Assembly (NCBI RefSeq): GCF_030145185.1
Contig: NZ_JAQYWB010000064.1
Span: 1 to 32,222 of the forward strand
Reading direction: 5' to 3'
Origin: Desulfoluna sp.
GTDB lineage: Bacteria; Desulfobacterota; Desulfobacteria; Desulfobacterales; Desulfolunaceae
Length of the DNA: 32,222 nucleotides
The translations under genes and the position numbers were made by a program. Every line of letters begins with the position of its first letter. Position 1 is the first letter of the stretch. Below the pieces are notes generated by a model. That model made no database searches, had not been told where the DNA came from, and worked only from the letters and a program-made list of their open reading frames with translations. Shown here one piece after another: positions 15,769 through 23,809 of the stretch.

Positions 15769-17196
15769 ATGTTTGATCTTTTGATTCGCAATGGGCGTGT
15801 GGTCTCTACGGAGGCCACGGTTCGCACGGATGTGGCCATCAAGGACGGAAAAATTGTGGCGTTGGGGTTGTTTGACGACACGGTGACGGCAACCCGTGTT
15901 ATTGACGCCGACGGCAAGTATCTTCTCCCCGGGATCGTGGATGCTCATATGCATGTTGAGGCCCCTTTTCAGGGCTGTTTCGGGGCCAATGATTTCTTTT
16001 CGCAGAGTGTCTCGGCCGTGTTTGGCGGCGTGACCACCATCATGGATTTTACCAACACCTTCCCGGGAGATTCGGTGAAGGTTCAGCTGGAGAAACGCAT
16101 TGAGGAGATGAGCAAATCGGCGGTGGACTTTGGGGTTCACTGCAAATTTGTGGAGGCACCTGAGGCGATCCTCAAGGAGATCCCCGAGATTATCAAGATG
16201 GGGTGCCCTTCCTTCAAGATGTTCATGACGTACCGCAAAGAAGGCGTGATGTCCGATGATGAGACCCTGCTGAAAATTTTCAAGCTGGCCAAGGAGCACG
16301 GGGGGCTGCCTTTGATTCACGCCGAGTCCAATGCCATCGCCGAGAGCAATATTGAGGCGTCACGCGCGGCCGGCACTCTGGGCTGGACCGATTTTGCCAA
16401 GGCCAAGCCTGTCCTTTGCGAGACCGAAGCGGTGAGCCGTGCCGTGCTCTTCAGTAAATATTGCGGCAATGCCCTGCTGCTGGTCCATACCACCAATGAG
16501 CCATCACTGGATATCGCCCGGACCGCACAGGCCGAAGGACACCCCATCTATGTGGAAACCTGTCCCCATTATCTCACTCTTTTTAAGGACCTTTATGAAG
16601 ATGAGGCGCGAGGTCATCTGACCATCTGCTCTCCTCCCCTGCGGACGCAGGTGGAGGCTGATGCCTTGTGGAAGGGGCTCGCCGACGGCTCCATCTGCGT
16701 GACCGGCTCGGATGACTGCACCTACTCTGTGGAAGAGAAGGAGATGTTCCTCGAAAAGGATGCCGATGGGACCATCATTCCCGATTTTACCAAGGTGGTG
16801 AACGGTCTCTCCGGCCTGGAAGTCCGTCTGCCGATTTTACTCTCCGAAGGCGTGGCCAAGGGCCGTCTCAGCCTGAATCGGCTGGTGGCGCTTACCAGCA
16901 CCAACGTGGCCAAGCTCTCGGGGTGCTACCCGCAAAAGGGCATCCTCGCGCCGGGAAGTGATGCGGATATCACCCTGGTGGATCTGGATCGGGAGTGGAC
17001 GCTCTCTGCCGAGACGCTTCACAACAACATCGATTACTGCCTGCATGACGGCCTGAAGATTAAGGGCGGTGTAGAGATGACCATCGCCTGTGGCAAGGTG
17101 GTGATGGAGGAGGGTCAATTTAAAGGGAAACGCGGAGAAGGCCGGTTCCTTCATCGGCGTATCGACGAAGAGATCCTCTCCGGATACGCTTTGTAG
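15769..17196 (+). CDS. Dihydropyrimidinase/D-hydantoinase-family amidohydrolase
   Basis: This 475-residue cytoplasmic metal-dependent hydrolase should open cyclic amides such as dihydropyrimidines or hydantoins. The binuclear metal ligands are all visible: His60 and His62 in DAHMHVE, the carbamylated Lys150 in PSFKMFMTY, His184 in LIHAES, His240 in LVHTTN and Asp315 in TGSDDC. The length fits (family about 460-490). The usual TDH after the last ligand is replaced by SDDC, a small difference. The start at 15769 follows GAGGA with an 8-base spacer; a longer frame beginning at 15733 reads into the T-run of repeat R2 and is rejected. It pairs with the NCS1 permease upstream. A hairpin with T-run at 17279-17326 ends the unit. 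Allantoinase or dihydroorotase-like activity is less likely. Confidence 0.9.
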   Translation: MFDLLIRNGRVVSTEATVRTDVAIKDGKIVALGLFDDTVTATRVIDADGKYLLPGIVDAHMHVEAPFQGCFGANDFFSQSVSAVFGGVTTIMDFTNTFPGDSVKVQLEKRIEEMSKSAVDFGVHCKFVEAPEAILKEIPEIIKMGCPSFKMFMTYRKEGVMSDDETLLKIFKLAKEHGGLPLIHAESNAIAESNIEASRAAGTLGWTDFAKAKPVLCETEAVSRAVLFSKYCGNALLLVHTTNEPSLDIARTAQAEGHPIYVETCPHYLTLFKDLYEDEARGHLTICSPPLRTQVEADALWKGLADGSICVTGSDDCTYSVEEKEMFLEKDADGTIIPDFTKVVNGLSGLEVRLPILLSEGVAKGRLSLNRLVALTSTNVAKLSGCYPQKGILAPGSDADITLVDLDREWTLSAETLHNNIDYCLHDGLKIKGGVEMTIACGKVVMEEGQFKGKRGEGRFLHRRIDEEILSGYAL

Positions 17197-17278
17197 GCTC
17201 GCAACGGAACGTCCCTTCCTGGGACGATGGAAAAAGGCCTTCGGCAGGCAGGGGATACATCTCCTGCACCCCAGGTTT

Positions 17279-17326
17279 GCGAATGTGATCAGCCCTTGTA
17301 CCTCGGTCTGATCACATTTGCTTTTT
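17279..17326 (+). terminator. Intrinsic terminator after the amidohydrolase gene
   Basis: GCGAATGTGATCAG (17279-17292) pairs with CTGATCACATTTGC (17308-17321), with one mismatch or G-T pair, a 15-base loop and then TTTTT at 17322-17326. It lies about 80 bases after the amidohydrolase stop codon. Confidence 0.75.
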
Positions 17327-17366
17327 GAGATGTATTAAGGCTTGTTTGTTGACCTTTTCAAGCGTT

Positions 17367-17521
17367 TAGCCCGGATATTTCATGAGAAAACAATCAAGAC
17401 TAAGGACTCATCCGTAATGGCAGTTCTTCGCAGTCATATTTTCAGTCGTTTCAAAAATGCAAAATGTAATCCACGGTATTCTGTCTGATTTTCTCACCCA
17501 ACCCGTGAAATATCCGGGTTA
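17367..17521. mobile_element. MITE-like element, copy A (155 bp)
   Basis: The left end TAGCCCGGATATTTCATGAG (17367-17386) and the right end CGTGAAATATCCGGGTTA (17504-17521) are imperfect inverted repeats of about 18-20 bp. No coding sequence fits inside. The same ends, and an internal block TTCAAAAATGCAAAATGTAA, occur in copy B at 20068-20317, with unrelated or diverged sequence between. Two copies 2.5 kb apart with shared termini are best explained by a non-autonomous transposable element. The source transposase is not in the window. Confidence 0.75.
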
Positions 17522-17545
17522 GCCCCCGGCAGGAACGCCGGAGGC
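17519..17545 (+). repeat. 27-nt hairpin repeat, copy 1
   Basis: TTAGCCCCCGGCAGGA then ACGCCGGAGGC matches the reverse complement of 26544-26570 in 26 of 27 positions, and similarity continues weakly for about 12 more bases. CCCCGGC and GCCGGAGG can pair across the short loop. It abuts the right end of MITE copy A. Confidence 0.6.
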
Positions 17546-18017
17546 ACAAGCTGAATCCTTCCATTTATTTTTTACAGGAGCCCTGACTTTATTACAGGCC
17601 GGATTTAAACTAAGGAAACGGCCTGCTTTAAATGGATTCTGCGCGCCCTGCGTATTTACACCCTCTTGTCCCCCATGGTCTTGCCATGAATCTCTCCCGT
17701 ACCGCACCGCAGGCCTCCCCGATGTTTTGTCTTCAGTCCCCTCCCCGATGCATGGAAACCAAAGGTTGACAATGGCTGCGTCGGGATGCGTTGGGGTGAG
17801 AGCGTCCTGCCTTTTATCGTTGTTTTTTAATAGAAACATGATTATCCTTCGGAACCCGAAGTCTATGCATTCCTATATTTTCGAATGGTGAATAAAGGCA
17901 TCAGCCCTTTTTTTGTTTGAGCTATCGTTGTGGTTGATTTCAGAGGGAAGAGGTCGGGTTTGGAGAGAGGGATAGAAAAAGGAAAGAGGGACAGGTCACG
18001 CCATTTTACGTTCACAG
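17546..18017. other. Intergenic region before the ankyrin gene, possibly decayed
   Basis: No supported gene. A minus-strand open frame (17519-17839) is rejected because its end is encoded by repeat sequence and no ribosome site or family match is visible. A hairpin CAGGCC/GGCCTG lies in 17590-17630. The upstream part of the ankyrin gene may once have extended into this region. Confidence 0.4.
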
Positions 18018-18617
18018 GTGAGACGTTGTCTGAATGCCAGGCTCCACCGGCTGGATTATATGAAGTTGCTGGTGTCCCAGGGCTCCAGCATGAAGATTTG
18101 TGATGTGCATGAAAACTCCATTGCCTTTACGACCCTCGATTCAGACGAGCGGAATGATGAATCAAATACGAAGGCCAGTGCCACACTGGATATATTGAAA
18201 TATATCGTGGAACAAGGCGGCGAGGTTGTCAAAGGCAACGATCGAGGGGTGACCCCCCTGATGGCCGCCATGAGCACAGAGGTTGTCGAGTTTTTACTCG
18301 ACAACGGGGCCGAGATCAATGCCAGGACGGATCATGGGGGGACGGCGTTGCACAGGGCTGCGAACAACCGCAAGCTGGCGGTCGCGGAAGCCTTGGTAAA
18401 CGCCGGGGCAGATTTGAATTTTACAGAGGATTATCATGGTTATTCAGCACTGCATATGGCCGTTGATTTTAACAATATAGAGAGGGTCACTTTGTTGGTG
18501 AACCATGGCATTAACAGGGATTTAAAGGACCATAACGGGGAAACAGCCCTTGACCTGGCAAAATCAAAAAGTAAGGTGAACCCAACGATCGTCAGCCTCA
18601 TAGAAAAAGGAAAATGA
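18018..18617 (+). CDS. Ankyrin-repeat protein, probably 5'-truncated
   Basis: This frame codes for 199 residues with at least three clear ankyrin repeats: RGVTPLMAAMSTEVVEFLLD with NGAEINA, HGGTALHRAANNRKLAVAEA with NAGADLNF, and YHGYSALHMAVDFNNIERVT with NHGINRDL, then a half repeat NGETALDLA. An earlier, weaker repeat (DYMKLLVSQGSS) starts almost at the first residue, so repeats seem to be cut off on the N-terminal side. The start is unsure: GTG at 18018 or ATG at 18060, neither with a good ribosome site; the frame is open upstream to a TAG at 17973. No signal peptide is seen. It would be a protein-binding scaffold. It converges with the LPP20-type gene, with only 7 bases between stops. Confidence 0.65.
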   Translation: MRRCLNARLHRLDYMKLLVSQGSSMKICDVHENSIAFTTLDSDERNDESNTKASATLDILKYIVEQGGEVVKGNDRGVTPLMAAMSTEVVEFLLDNGAEINARTDHGGTALHRAANNRKLAVAEALVNAGADLNFTEDYHGYSALHMAVDFNNIERVTLLVNHGINRDLKDHNGETALDLAKSKSKVNPTIVSLIEKGK

Positions 18618-18624
18618 ACCGGAT

Positions 18625-20031
18625 CTATTTCGTCATGGTGGTGACCGTCAGGCTTGCTTCGGCATGTAGGGCTGTCTTCTTTTTTTTGAGCATCAGGCCG
18701 CGGGTGGTCACCACCGCCTCGGCGGGGCGGGTTTTTTCCTTTAGAGGGGTTCCCACCTTGTAGAGCTCGGTGGTGGGGTCACGGAAGGTGTAGGGCACCC
18801 TGTCTTCGAGATCTTCTGTGGCGGCAAAGACCTGAAGGGTCTCCACGCCATAGGGCGGGACGGCCTCAAATTCGCCCAGTTCCACCCATTTACCTGCTTC
18901 GTCAGGCCCCACATAGGAGACAAACCGTCGGTTGCCCGGGGAGTTGCTCAACTCAACCAGGTATGTGTAGGCATCGTCCTTGAAGGTGTGGCTCATGAGA
19001 TAGAAGTAGCCCGGCTGGTTCATCTTGATGAGGAGGGTGATGGTGTCTCCGCCTTTGTAGAGAAGATCGGAGCGTCCGTTGGCTGTCTTGATATCGATGG
19101 AGAAGTCGTTTGAGATGACCATGCCCGAGGCGATGAGTTTCTCAAAATCAAGGGTCGCCGGCTTGATCTGGTATCCCTTGTAAGCGGAGGGCAGAAACAG
19201 GCTCATGGAGGTCTGCAGGGTGTTTTGCTGCTGGTCTATCAATCGGTAGGTGAGCTCGATGGCGTTGTCCAGGAGGGTGTATTCTCCGGTCATGATGTAG
19301 GCGGCGGAGGACAGGCTGGGACTGGTATTGACGTAAATGGAGAGATGGTCTTTAACGGCGCTGGCGAATTGGGTGATCTCACGTGAGGCGCCGGCCGTGG
19401 GCGGGAAGATGTAGATTCCTTTTTTGGAGATGCCACGGGCCATGAGTTTGAGCCCGGCATCCAGGGTGTCTGCCTTTTTTTCCAGCTGTCGGATGCGTGC
19501 CTTTACTTCGGCGTCGGTGACATCCAGAGGGGGCTGGGGGGGCATGCCGAGGAGGCGGGCCACAAGACTGAGGCGCTCGAACCGATCGATTTGGGTGAGG
19601 GCCTCTTGAAGCAGGGCTGTTTTTTCCGTGTTGGTCGGGGCCTTGTCTGTTTTGGACAGGGTTTGATTCATCGCTTGATGAACTGTGGACCGTTCTTTTT
19701 CGTACAGGGGACGTGTGGTGTCGGAGAGGCGGGCGATGGCCTTGAAGTCGGCCCCGGCTGGATCAACGGAGAGCTCTACCCCAAGAAGGGGAAGGCGTGA
19801 TGAGACATCAAGGTGTTTGGTTTTCAGGGTGTCCGCGGTCGTTCCCGTCTGGGTGGTCACAGAGCTGAATTCACTGACCACCTCCACATGGAGGTTCTGG
19901 GAGAGGTCGGCTAAGGCCTCTTTTTTGGCTTCCTCCCGGGAAGGGCCGAACCCCTGCCCGGAAAACGTCTGGGCATGTAGAGACGTGGCGCAGAGCAGGA
20001 GAAGCGATAAGAGCAGTGTGCATTTTTTCAT
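18625..20031 (-). CDS. Exported LPP20-like / DUF4384-domain envelope protein
   Basis: This 468-residue protein has a signal peptide (residues 1-20, KKCTLLLSLLLLCATSLHA, cleavage before QTF). The region directly after it, SGQGFGPSREEAKKEALADL, with following SQNLHVEVVSEF, is the typical LPP20/TPR-like helix in which a protein named for repeated A-x-x-x-A periodicity assembles at the envelope. The C-terminal third (about residues 320-420: DLLYKGGDTITLLIKMNQPG, YFYLMSHTFKDDAYTYLVEL, then PPYGVETLQVFAA) is a DUF4384 domain, a beta-rich module common in exported proteins. The start ATG 20031 follows GAGGGG. It ends 7 bases from the ankyrin gene and its promoter side faces MITE copy B. The function is unknown; a structural or secretion-related envelope role is plausible. 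Confidence 0.7.
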   Translation of the reverse strand: MKKCTLLLSLLLLCATSLHAQTFSGQGFGPSREEAKKEALADLSQNLHVEVVSEFSSVTTQTGTTADTLKTKHLDVSSRLPLLGVELSVDPAGADFKAIARLSDTTRPLYEKERSTVHQAMNQTLSKTDKAPTNTEKTALLQEALTQIDRFERLSLVARLLGMPPQPPLDVTDAEVKARIRQLEKKADTLDAGLKLMARGISKKGIYIFPPTAGASREITQFASAVKDHLSIYVNTSPSLSSAAYIMTGEYTLLDNAIELTYRLIDQQQNTLQTSMSLFLPSAYKGYQIKPATLDFEKLIASGMVISNDFSIDIKTANGRSDLLYKGGDTITLLIKMNQPGYFYLMSHTFKDDAYTYLVELSNSPGNRRFVSYVGPDEAGKWVELGEFEAVPPYGVETLQVFAATEDLEDRVPYTFRDPTTELYKVGTPLKEKTRPAEAVVTTRGLMLKKKKTALHAEASLTVTTMTK

Positions 20032-20067
20032 GGCGATGGGGTTCCCCTCGTTGGTCGCGAGCTGTTT

Positions 20068-20317
20068 TAGCCCGGATATTTCATGAGAAAGCTATTGTGC
20101 CAAGTCAATATGATGTTATTACAGCCGTTTGTATGGAAAATTTAGATACTTCAAAAATACAAAATGTAATTCACCATTTTATGCTCGCCATTCTCACCCT
20201 TCGGGCGAGCCGAGTGCACCCATCTTCTGCGTTATCAGAGCTTTGAGGTAAACCACTACATCTGCAGCTCTGATGCCTTGAATATGGATGCACTCAACTC
20301 GTGAAATATCCGGGTTA
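20068..20317. mobile_element. MITE-like element, copy B (250 bp, with nested palindrome)
   Basis: Its ends, TAGCCCGGATATTTCATGAG (20068-20087) and CTCGTGAAATATCCGGGTTA (20298-20317), are the same as those of copy A. Copy B has about 95 extra bases near the right end. In that insert GAGTGCA (20212-20218) pairs with TGCACTC (20289-20295), and ATCAGAGCT (20234-20242) pairs with AGCTCTGAT (20266-20274), so it forms its own long hairpin. It lies between the divergent LPP20-type and ecotin genes and may influence their promoters. Confidence 0.75.
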
Positions 20318-20359
20318 GGCAGCCCGTTCATTCGAATGCATTTATTAGATGACAATGAC

Positions 20360-20381
20360 TTATATCAATCCGGTGATATAA
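20360..20381. promoter_or_regulatory. Candidate operator palindrome upstream of ecotin
   Basis: TTATATCA (20360-20367) and TGATATAA (20374-20381) are exact inverted repeats with a 6-base spacer, an arrangement typical of CRP/FNR-size regulators. It lies about 175 bases before the ecotin start. The regulator is unknown. Confidence 0.4.
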
Positions 20382-20555
20382 ATCAATGTTTGGCCCTCGG
20401 TGCGGATGGGCCCCCACGCACAAGGGACGGTTCTATCAACAGGACACGCCACGCCCGGGAGTCACGCTTTTGCTCGATTCCTTTCGAAATTTTCAGTACA
20501 CTGGGTGGCTGAACAGGTTGCCCATGAATGTTACATAAGAGGAGTTGAAATACAG

Positions 20556-21041
20556 ATGAAAAAAACAATCATGATGTTGCTGGTGATGGGCTTTCTCACC
20601 ATCGGGGGGTCGGTCTCCTGCGCGACCCACGAAGAGCTTAAGGCCTTTCCTGCGCCAATAGAAGGGATGACGCGTTTTGTGATCATCCTGCCGGAAAAGG
20701 AGCGTGGGGAGGACGAGGATTTTCTGGTTGAACTGATCGCAGGTAAGATGCTGATGACCGACGGGGTCAATCAGGTCCGTCTTGGCAGCGTGATTGAGCC
20801 GCAGCCTTTGCCGGGGTGGGGCTATACGTATTATGAGGTGACCGGACCTTCGGAGATGATGAGCACGATGATGGCGCCACCCGAGGGTGCCCCTCAGGTC
20901 GAAGCCTTTGTGACGGGCCGGCCCCTTAAGGTTCGTTACAACAGCCGGCTTCCGGTCGTGGTGTATGCACCGGAAGAGTATGAAGTCCGGTATCGAATCT
21001 GGGAAGCCTCGGCCAGCGTTGAATCGGCCACAAGGCGGTAA
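20556..21041 (+). CDS. eco: Ecotin-family serine protease inhibitor lacking the usual cysteine pair
   Basis: This 161-residue exported protein matches ecotin along its length: FPAPIEGMTRFVIILP, FLVELIAGKML, VRLGS, GWGYTYYEVTGPSEMMSTMM, RYNSRLPVVVYAPEEYEVRY and RIWEAS. The reactive loop STMMA aligns with that of E. coli ecotin, giving Met105 as P1, so trypsin/chymotrypsin/elastase-like proteases would be inhibited in the periplasm or at the surface. The two cysteines that form the disulfide in E. coli ecotin (after VD and in ACPDG) are both replaced here (TDGVN and APPEG). The only Cys is residue 22, at the end of the signal peptide in GSVSC. It may be a lipid-anchored Cys, but the lipobox is poor, and cleavage after Ala23 is possible. 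ATG 20556 follows GAGGAG with an 11-base spacer. Confidence 0.92.
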   Translation: MKKTIMMLLVMGFLTIGGSVSCATHEELKAFPAPIEGMTRFVIILPEKERGEDEDFLVELIAGKMLMTDGVNQVRLGSVIEPQPLPGWGYTYYEVTGPSEMMSTMMAPPEGAPQVEAFVTGRPLKVRYNSRLPVVVYAPEEYEVRYRIWEASASVESATRR

Positions 21042-21095
21042 CCGGACGTTCCGGGTTCGCCTCCCTCTTGGGTGATTTCGTTTTCATCCGACCCG

Positions 21096-21120
21096 GCAGC
21101 TCCCTGTCTCAGGGAGCTGC
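21096..21120. terminator. Strong stem-loop between convergent ecotin and lipoprotein genes
   Basis: GCAGCTCCCTG (21096-21106), loop TCT, CAGGGAGCTGC (21110-21120): an exact 11-bp stem located between two convergent genes. No T-run follows on either strand, so it is only a possible bidirectional terminator or 3'-end stabiliser. Confidence 0.45.
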
Positions 21121-21159
21121 TCTGCGCTGACAGGGGCCGTGACGATTTCTCCTGAGGGC

Positions 21160-22704
21160 TTATGAGTTCAGGGCGGTGGCGGCCTGGTCGGCGGCCTTTT
21201 CCTCGCTCTCTTCGGCCTGTTTCAGCGCCGCCTTTTTCCCTTCCAGGGTTTGCTTCAGCTCACTTACGGTGTCTTTCAGGGCAGCGATCTCGTCAAGCCC
21301 TCGGTTTTTGTCGGACTGCAGGCCGGTGATTTTCTCTTCACATTCCCTGTTGGCCTCTTCCAGAGTTTGAATCTCTGTTTTTAAGGCCTCCGCCTGGGTC
21401 AGTTTTTTCTCTGTGTCTCCCAGTTTCATTTCAAGTTCAGTGAGGGTGCGTTTGAGTTGGGTGATCTCCTCAAGGGCCATCGTCTTTTCTCCAGAGATCT
21501 TCTCTCCGGCTTCCTGCTTGGCCGTCAGGTTTTGATTCAGGGTCTCGATCTGGGTTTTCAGCTCGGTGTTCGCCTGGGTCAGCTCCACTTTGGCCTGGTC
21601 ATCCTGAACCTTGCCTGCCGTGAGGACGGCCAGGGAGTCTTCGAGTCCTGTGATCTGCTGCTTCAGGGTCTCGGCACTCTTTTTCTCTGCGTCAAGGGCT
21701 GAGCCGAGGGTCTCTTTTGTTTCCTCAAGGCCGGGGACCTTTGCCGCGGTTGCCGAAAGTGTTTCGGCGGATTGAATCAACCCTTCCAGTTGGGTCTGGA
21801 GGGTGTGGTAGGGCATGTCCGGTTGCCCCAGGGAGTTTCCCACCTTGCGGATCTGTTTTTCAATGGAGAGGGCAAAGCGTTCGACGGTGCTGGTTTCAAG
21901 GGCATTGATCATTTTGACTTCCCGGGTGATCATCAGGGCATGGGTTGCCGCCTTCAGGGTCTCTTTTTTAATGCTTTTTATGCCGTCTTTGTCTCTCGGG
22001 TAGGTCCGGATAAAGGTTTCAGCCTGGGTCAGTTTCAGGGTGGCCGTTTCAAAGGTGGCGGGGGCATACCGCTTTGCCTCCTGGGCTTGGGCCTGGGCCA
22101 GAATTTTTCGGGCTTCATCCAAAGTGATTTTGTCCAGGGTCTTGATGAGAAGTGCTGCGGTCTGTTGGGTGAATTGAGTCTGCAGGCCCGTGGCCTCTTC
22201 GGGTTTCTTCTCTTCGATGAGGGTGATCATCTGTTTCAGGCTGGCCAGGGAGGCTTCATACTCCAGCGGGAAGAGGGCGGGCGTGTCCAGGTCATCCAGG
22301 CGTTTTTTTTCTGCCAGAGAGATGCCCAGGAGTTCAACCACTTGAGTTTTGGTCTCAAAACCCGCATCAATGGTTTGTTTGGCTTTGATGGCAACAAGAA
22401 GAACCTTCTCCGGCTTTTCCCCTTTTTTTACGAGCAGGGCGTTGGCCTTTTTCACAAGCTCGGTTGCGGCCTGAAGGGTGTGTGGGGCATAAAAATCAAG
22501 CTGGGCTTCGGTGGCTTTTTCCAGCCTTTTTTCCGCCTGACTGATCATCTCTCCGGGGGTAGTATTTTCACGCATGGCTTCATCGAACAGGGTTCGTTCA
22601 CGAGGGGTCATGGAGGAAAGACCGGAACCGGCGCATCCGACAAACAGGGTGAGTATAAAAAGGATGGCCAGGCGGCCAAGTGTTGAGGCATGCAATTTTT
22701 TCAT
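21160..22704 (-). CDS. Long coiled-coil lipoprotein with DUF4398-like repeats
   Basis: This 514-residue lipoprotein has a signal peptide MKKLHASTLGRLAILFILTL ending in FVGC, with Cys24 as the lipidated residue. The region about 40-300 is helical with at least two related segments, FYAPHTLQAATELVKKANAL and YAPATFETATLKLTQAETFI, typical of DUF4398-type tethers. Residues from about 330 to the end are strongly heptad-like, rich in Glu, Lys, Leu, Gln and Thr (KTQIETLNQNLTAKQEAGEK, GLQSDKNRGLDEIAALKDTV), so a long coiled coil reaching into the periplasm is likely. No OmpA or peptidoglycan-binding domain is seen. The start at 22704 is preferred because the lipoprotein signal begins there; in-frame ATGs lie upstream at 22764 and 22722. 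It lies convergent to ecotin and next to LysE. Function is unknown. Confidence 0.75.
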   Translation of the reverse strand: MKKLHASTLGRLAILFILTLFVGCAGSGLSSMTPRERTLFDEAMRENTTPGEMISQAEKRLEKATEAQLDFYAPHTLQAATELVKKANALLVKKGEKPEKVLLVAIKAKQTIDAGFETKTQVVELLGISLAEKKRLDDLDTPALFPLEYEASLASLKQMITLIEEKKPEEATGLQTQFTQQTAALLIKTLDKITLDEARKILAQAQAQEAKRYAPATFETATLKLTQAETFIRTYPRDKDGIKSIKKETLKAATHALMITREVKMINALETSTVERFALSIEKQIRKVGNSLGQPDMPYHTLQTQLEGLIQSAETLSATAAKVPGLEETKETLGSALDAEKKSAETLKQQITGLEDSLAVLTAGKVQDDQAKVELTQANTELKTQIETLNQNLTAKQEAGEKISGEKTMALEEITQLKRTLTELEMKLGDTEKKLTQAEALKTEIQTLEEANRECEEKITGLQSDKNRGLDEIAALKDTVSELKQTLEGKKAALKQAEESEEKAADQAATALNS

Positions 22705-22816
22705 GATCGATGAATTCTCCATGTTTGATATCCGGTTGAGTCCCAGAGAGTAAGAAAAGCACAAAAGGGCATCATTTTAGCGATGAGGTGCATCTCCTTG
22801 TCATGGCCGGCGTGTT

Positions 22817-23434
22817 TTATTCCGAGGCAATATCCGCAGCGAGTTTGAGGCCCGCGGTAATCATGAGTCCCCCTTCGGTGCTTTGAATGGCTTTCAGGGC
22901 GTTTTTTTGTGTCATGGCGCTACGCGCGCGAGAGGCCAGAAGGGCATAGCCGCAGAGAACCGTGGTGACCACCGTGGCGACGGTGAGGGCCGTCAGGGCG
23001 ACTCCGGTGGGGGTCAGGGCCTTCAGATCCATAAAGGCGGGGAGGAATCCGCAGTAGAAGAGGATCACTTTGGGGTTGGCCAGGGTAATGAAGAGGCCGC
23101 TTAAATATGTTTTACCCGTGGAGGATGGGGGGGTGTCTTCGGGTCGGCAGGGGGCGGCGAAGAGGAGCCGGACCCCTAAGTACACCAGGTACGCTCCTGC
23201 GCCTATTTTAATGAAGATAAAGAAGGCCCCCATGGCTTCGGCCACCAATGAGAGACCGAAGATAGCAAAGAGGAGGTAGCAGATGTCGCCGGTTACCAGG
23301 CCAAAAATAAGGCTGAGGGTGGCGCGAAACCCAGACGACAGGGCCGTGGCGATGGTGGCGAACACACCGGGGCCGGGCGTGAGGGCCAGGATGACCATGG
23401 CGGAGGCCAGTGCGGTAAAAGAGAGAAGGTCCAT
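22817..23434 (-). CDS. LysE/RhtB-family amino acid exporter
   Basis: This 205-residue inner-membrane protein has six hydrophobic segments. The N-terminus LASAMVILALTPGPGVFATI contains the family hallmark TPGPG, followed by SGFRATLSLIFGLVTGD, and the central IKIGAGAYLVYLGVRLLF and SGLFITLANPKVILFYCGFL segments with the conserved NPK. Together these are diagnostic for the LysE/RhtB superfamily. The likely job is export of amino acids or homoserine-lactone-like compounds. The start at 23434 has AGGAGACATC before it. It stands as a single minus-strand gene. Confidence 0.9.
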   Translation of the reverse strand: MDLLSFTALASAMVILALTPGPGVFATIATALSSGFRATLSLIFGLVTGDICYLLFAIFGLSLVAEAMGAFFIFIKIGAGAYLVYLGVRLLFAAPCRPEDTPPSSTGKTYLSGLFITLANPKVILFYCGFLPAFMDLKALTPTGVALTALTVATVVTTVLCGYALLASRARSAMTQKNALKAIQSTEGGLMITAGLKLAADIASE

Positions 23435-23809
23435 GATGTCTCCTGTTGTCGGGGGCTGTCTTTGCGTGCAGTGCGCATTTGAACACTCTTGTCAGTAAAA
23501 TACAAGTGTTGAGTCAGGGTGTGCCTACGGAGGAATCTTCTAAAATCATGCCTTTTTTTAGAGGATGTGGTACCTGTTCTTATTCGTCTGGTAACTGGCT
23601 TGTCCGACATAAGGGTCGGTTTTACCTGTTTTTTGTCTTCGCAGGGATGATCTTGCATAGACTTTATCTGTGTGGGCTGACTAAAAATATCCAATAAGTA
23701 ATGCATCTTATGCCGATGGCTCCTTTGTCCTGTACCACGTAAGGATGGGCAAGGAGCCATCGATCGAGATTTTTTATGACCGCCCATGATTTGGAATGAC
23801 ATTATTATT
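23435..23809. other. Intergenic region between LysE and the NYN gene
   Basis: No gene is supported. An imperfect inverted repeat AACACT-CTTG/CAAG-TGTT lies near 23480-23510 and a strong hairpin at 23714-23775 is listed separately. It must contain the divergent promoters for LysE (-) and the NYN protein (+). Confidence 0.45.
23714..23775 (+). promoter_or_regulatory. 12-bp stem-loop with T-run in the leader of the NYN gene
   Basis: CGATGGCTCCTT (23714-23725) is the exact complement of AAGGAGCCATCG (23751-23762) around a 25-base loop, and TTTTTT follows at 23770-23775. It is about 35 bases before the start codon of the NYN gene. It may be a leader attenuator, or a site whose cleavage controls the mRNA. 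The AAGGAG inside the right arm is a possible hidden ribosome site. Confidence 0.5.

Noticed and set aside
17519-17839. A 106-codon minus-strand open frame
   Set aside because: Its C-terminal end is encoded by the 27-nt hairpin repeat; no domain is recognised and the ribosome site is missing.
21772-22686. A 304-codon plus-strand open frame
   Set aside because: It is antisense to the lipoprotein gene, whose signal peptide, lipobox and heptads are convincing. The shadow is a Gly/Phe-rich pattern arising from the coiled-coil codons.
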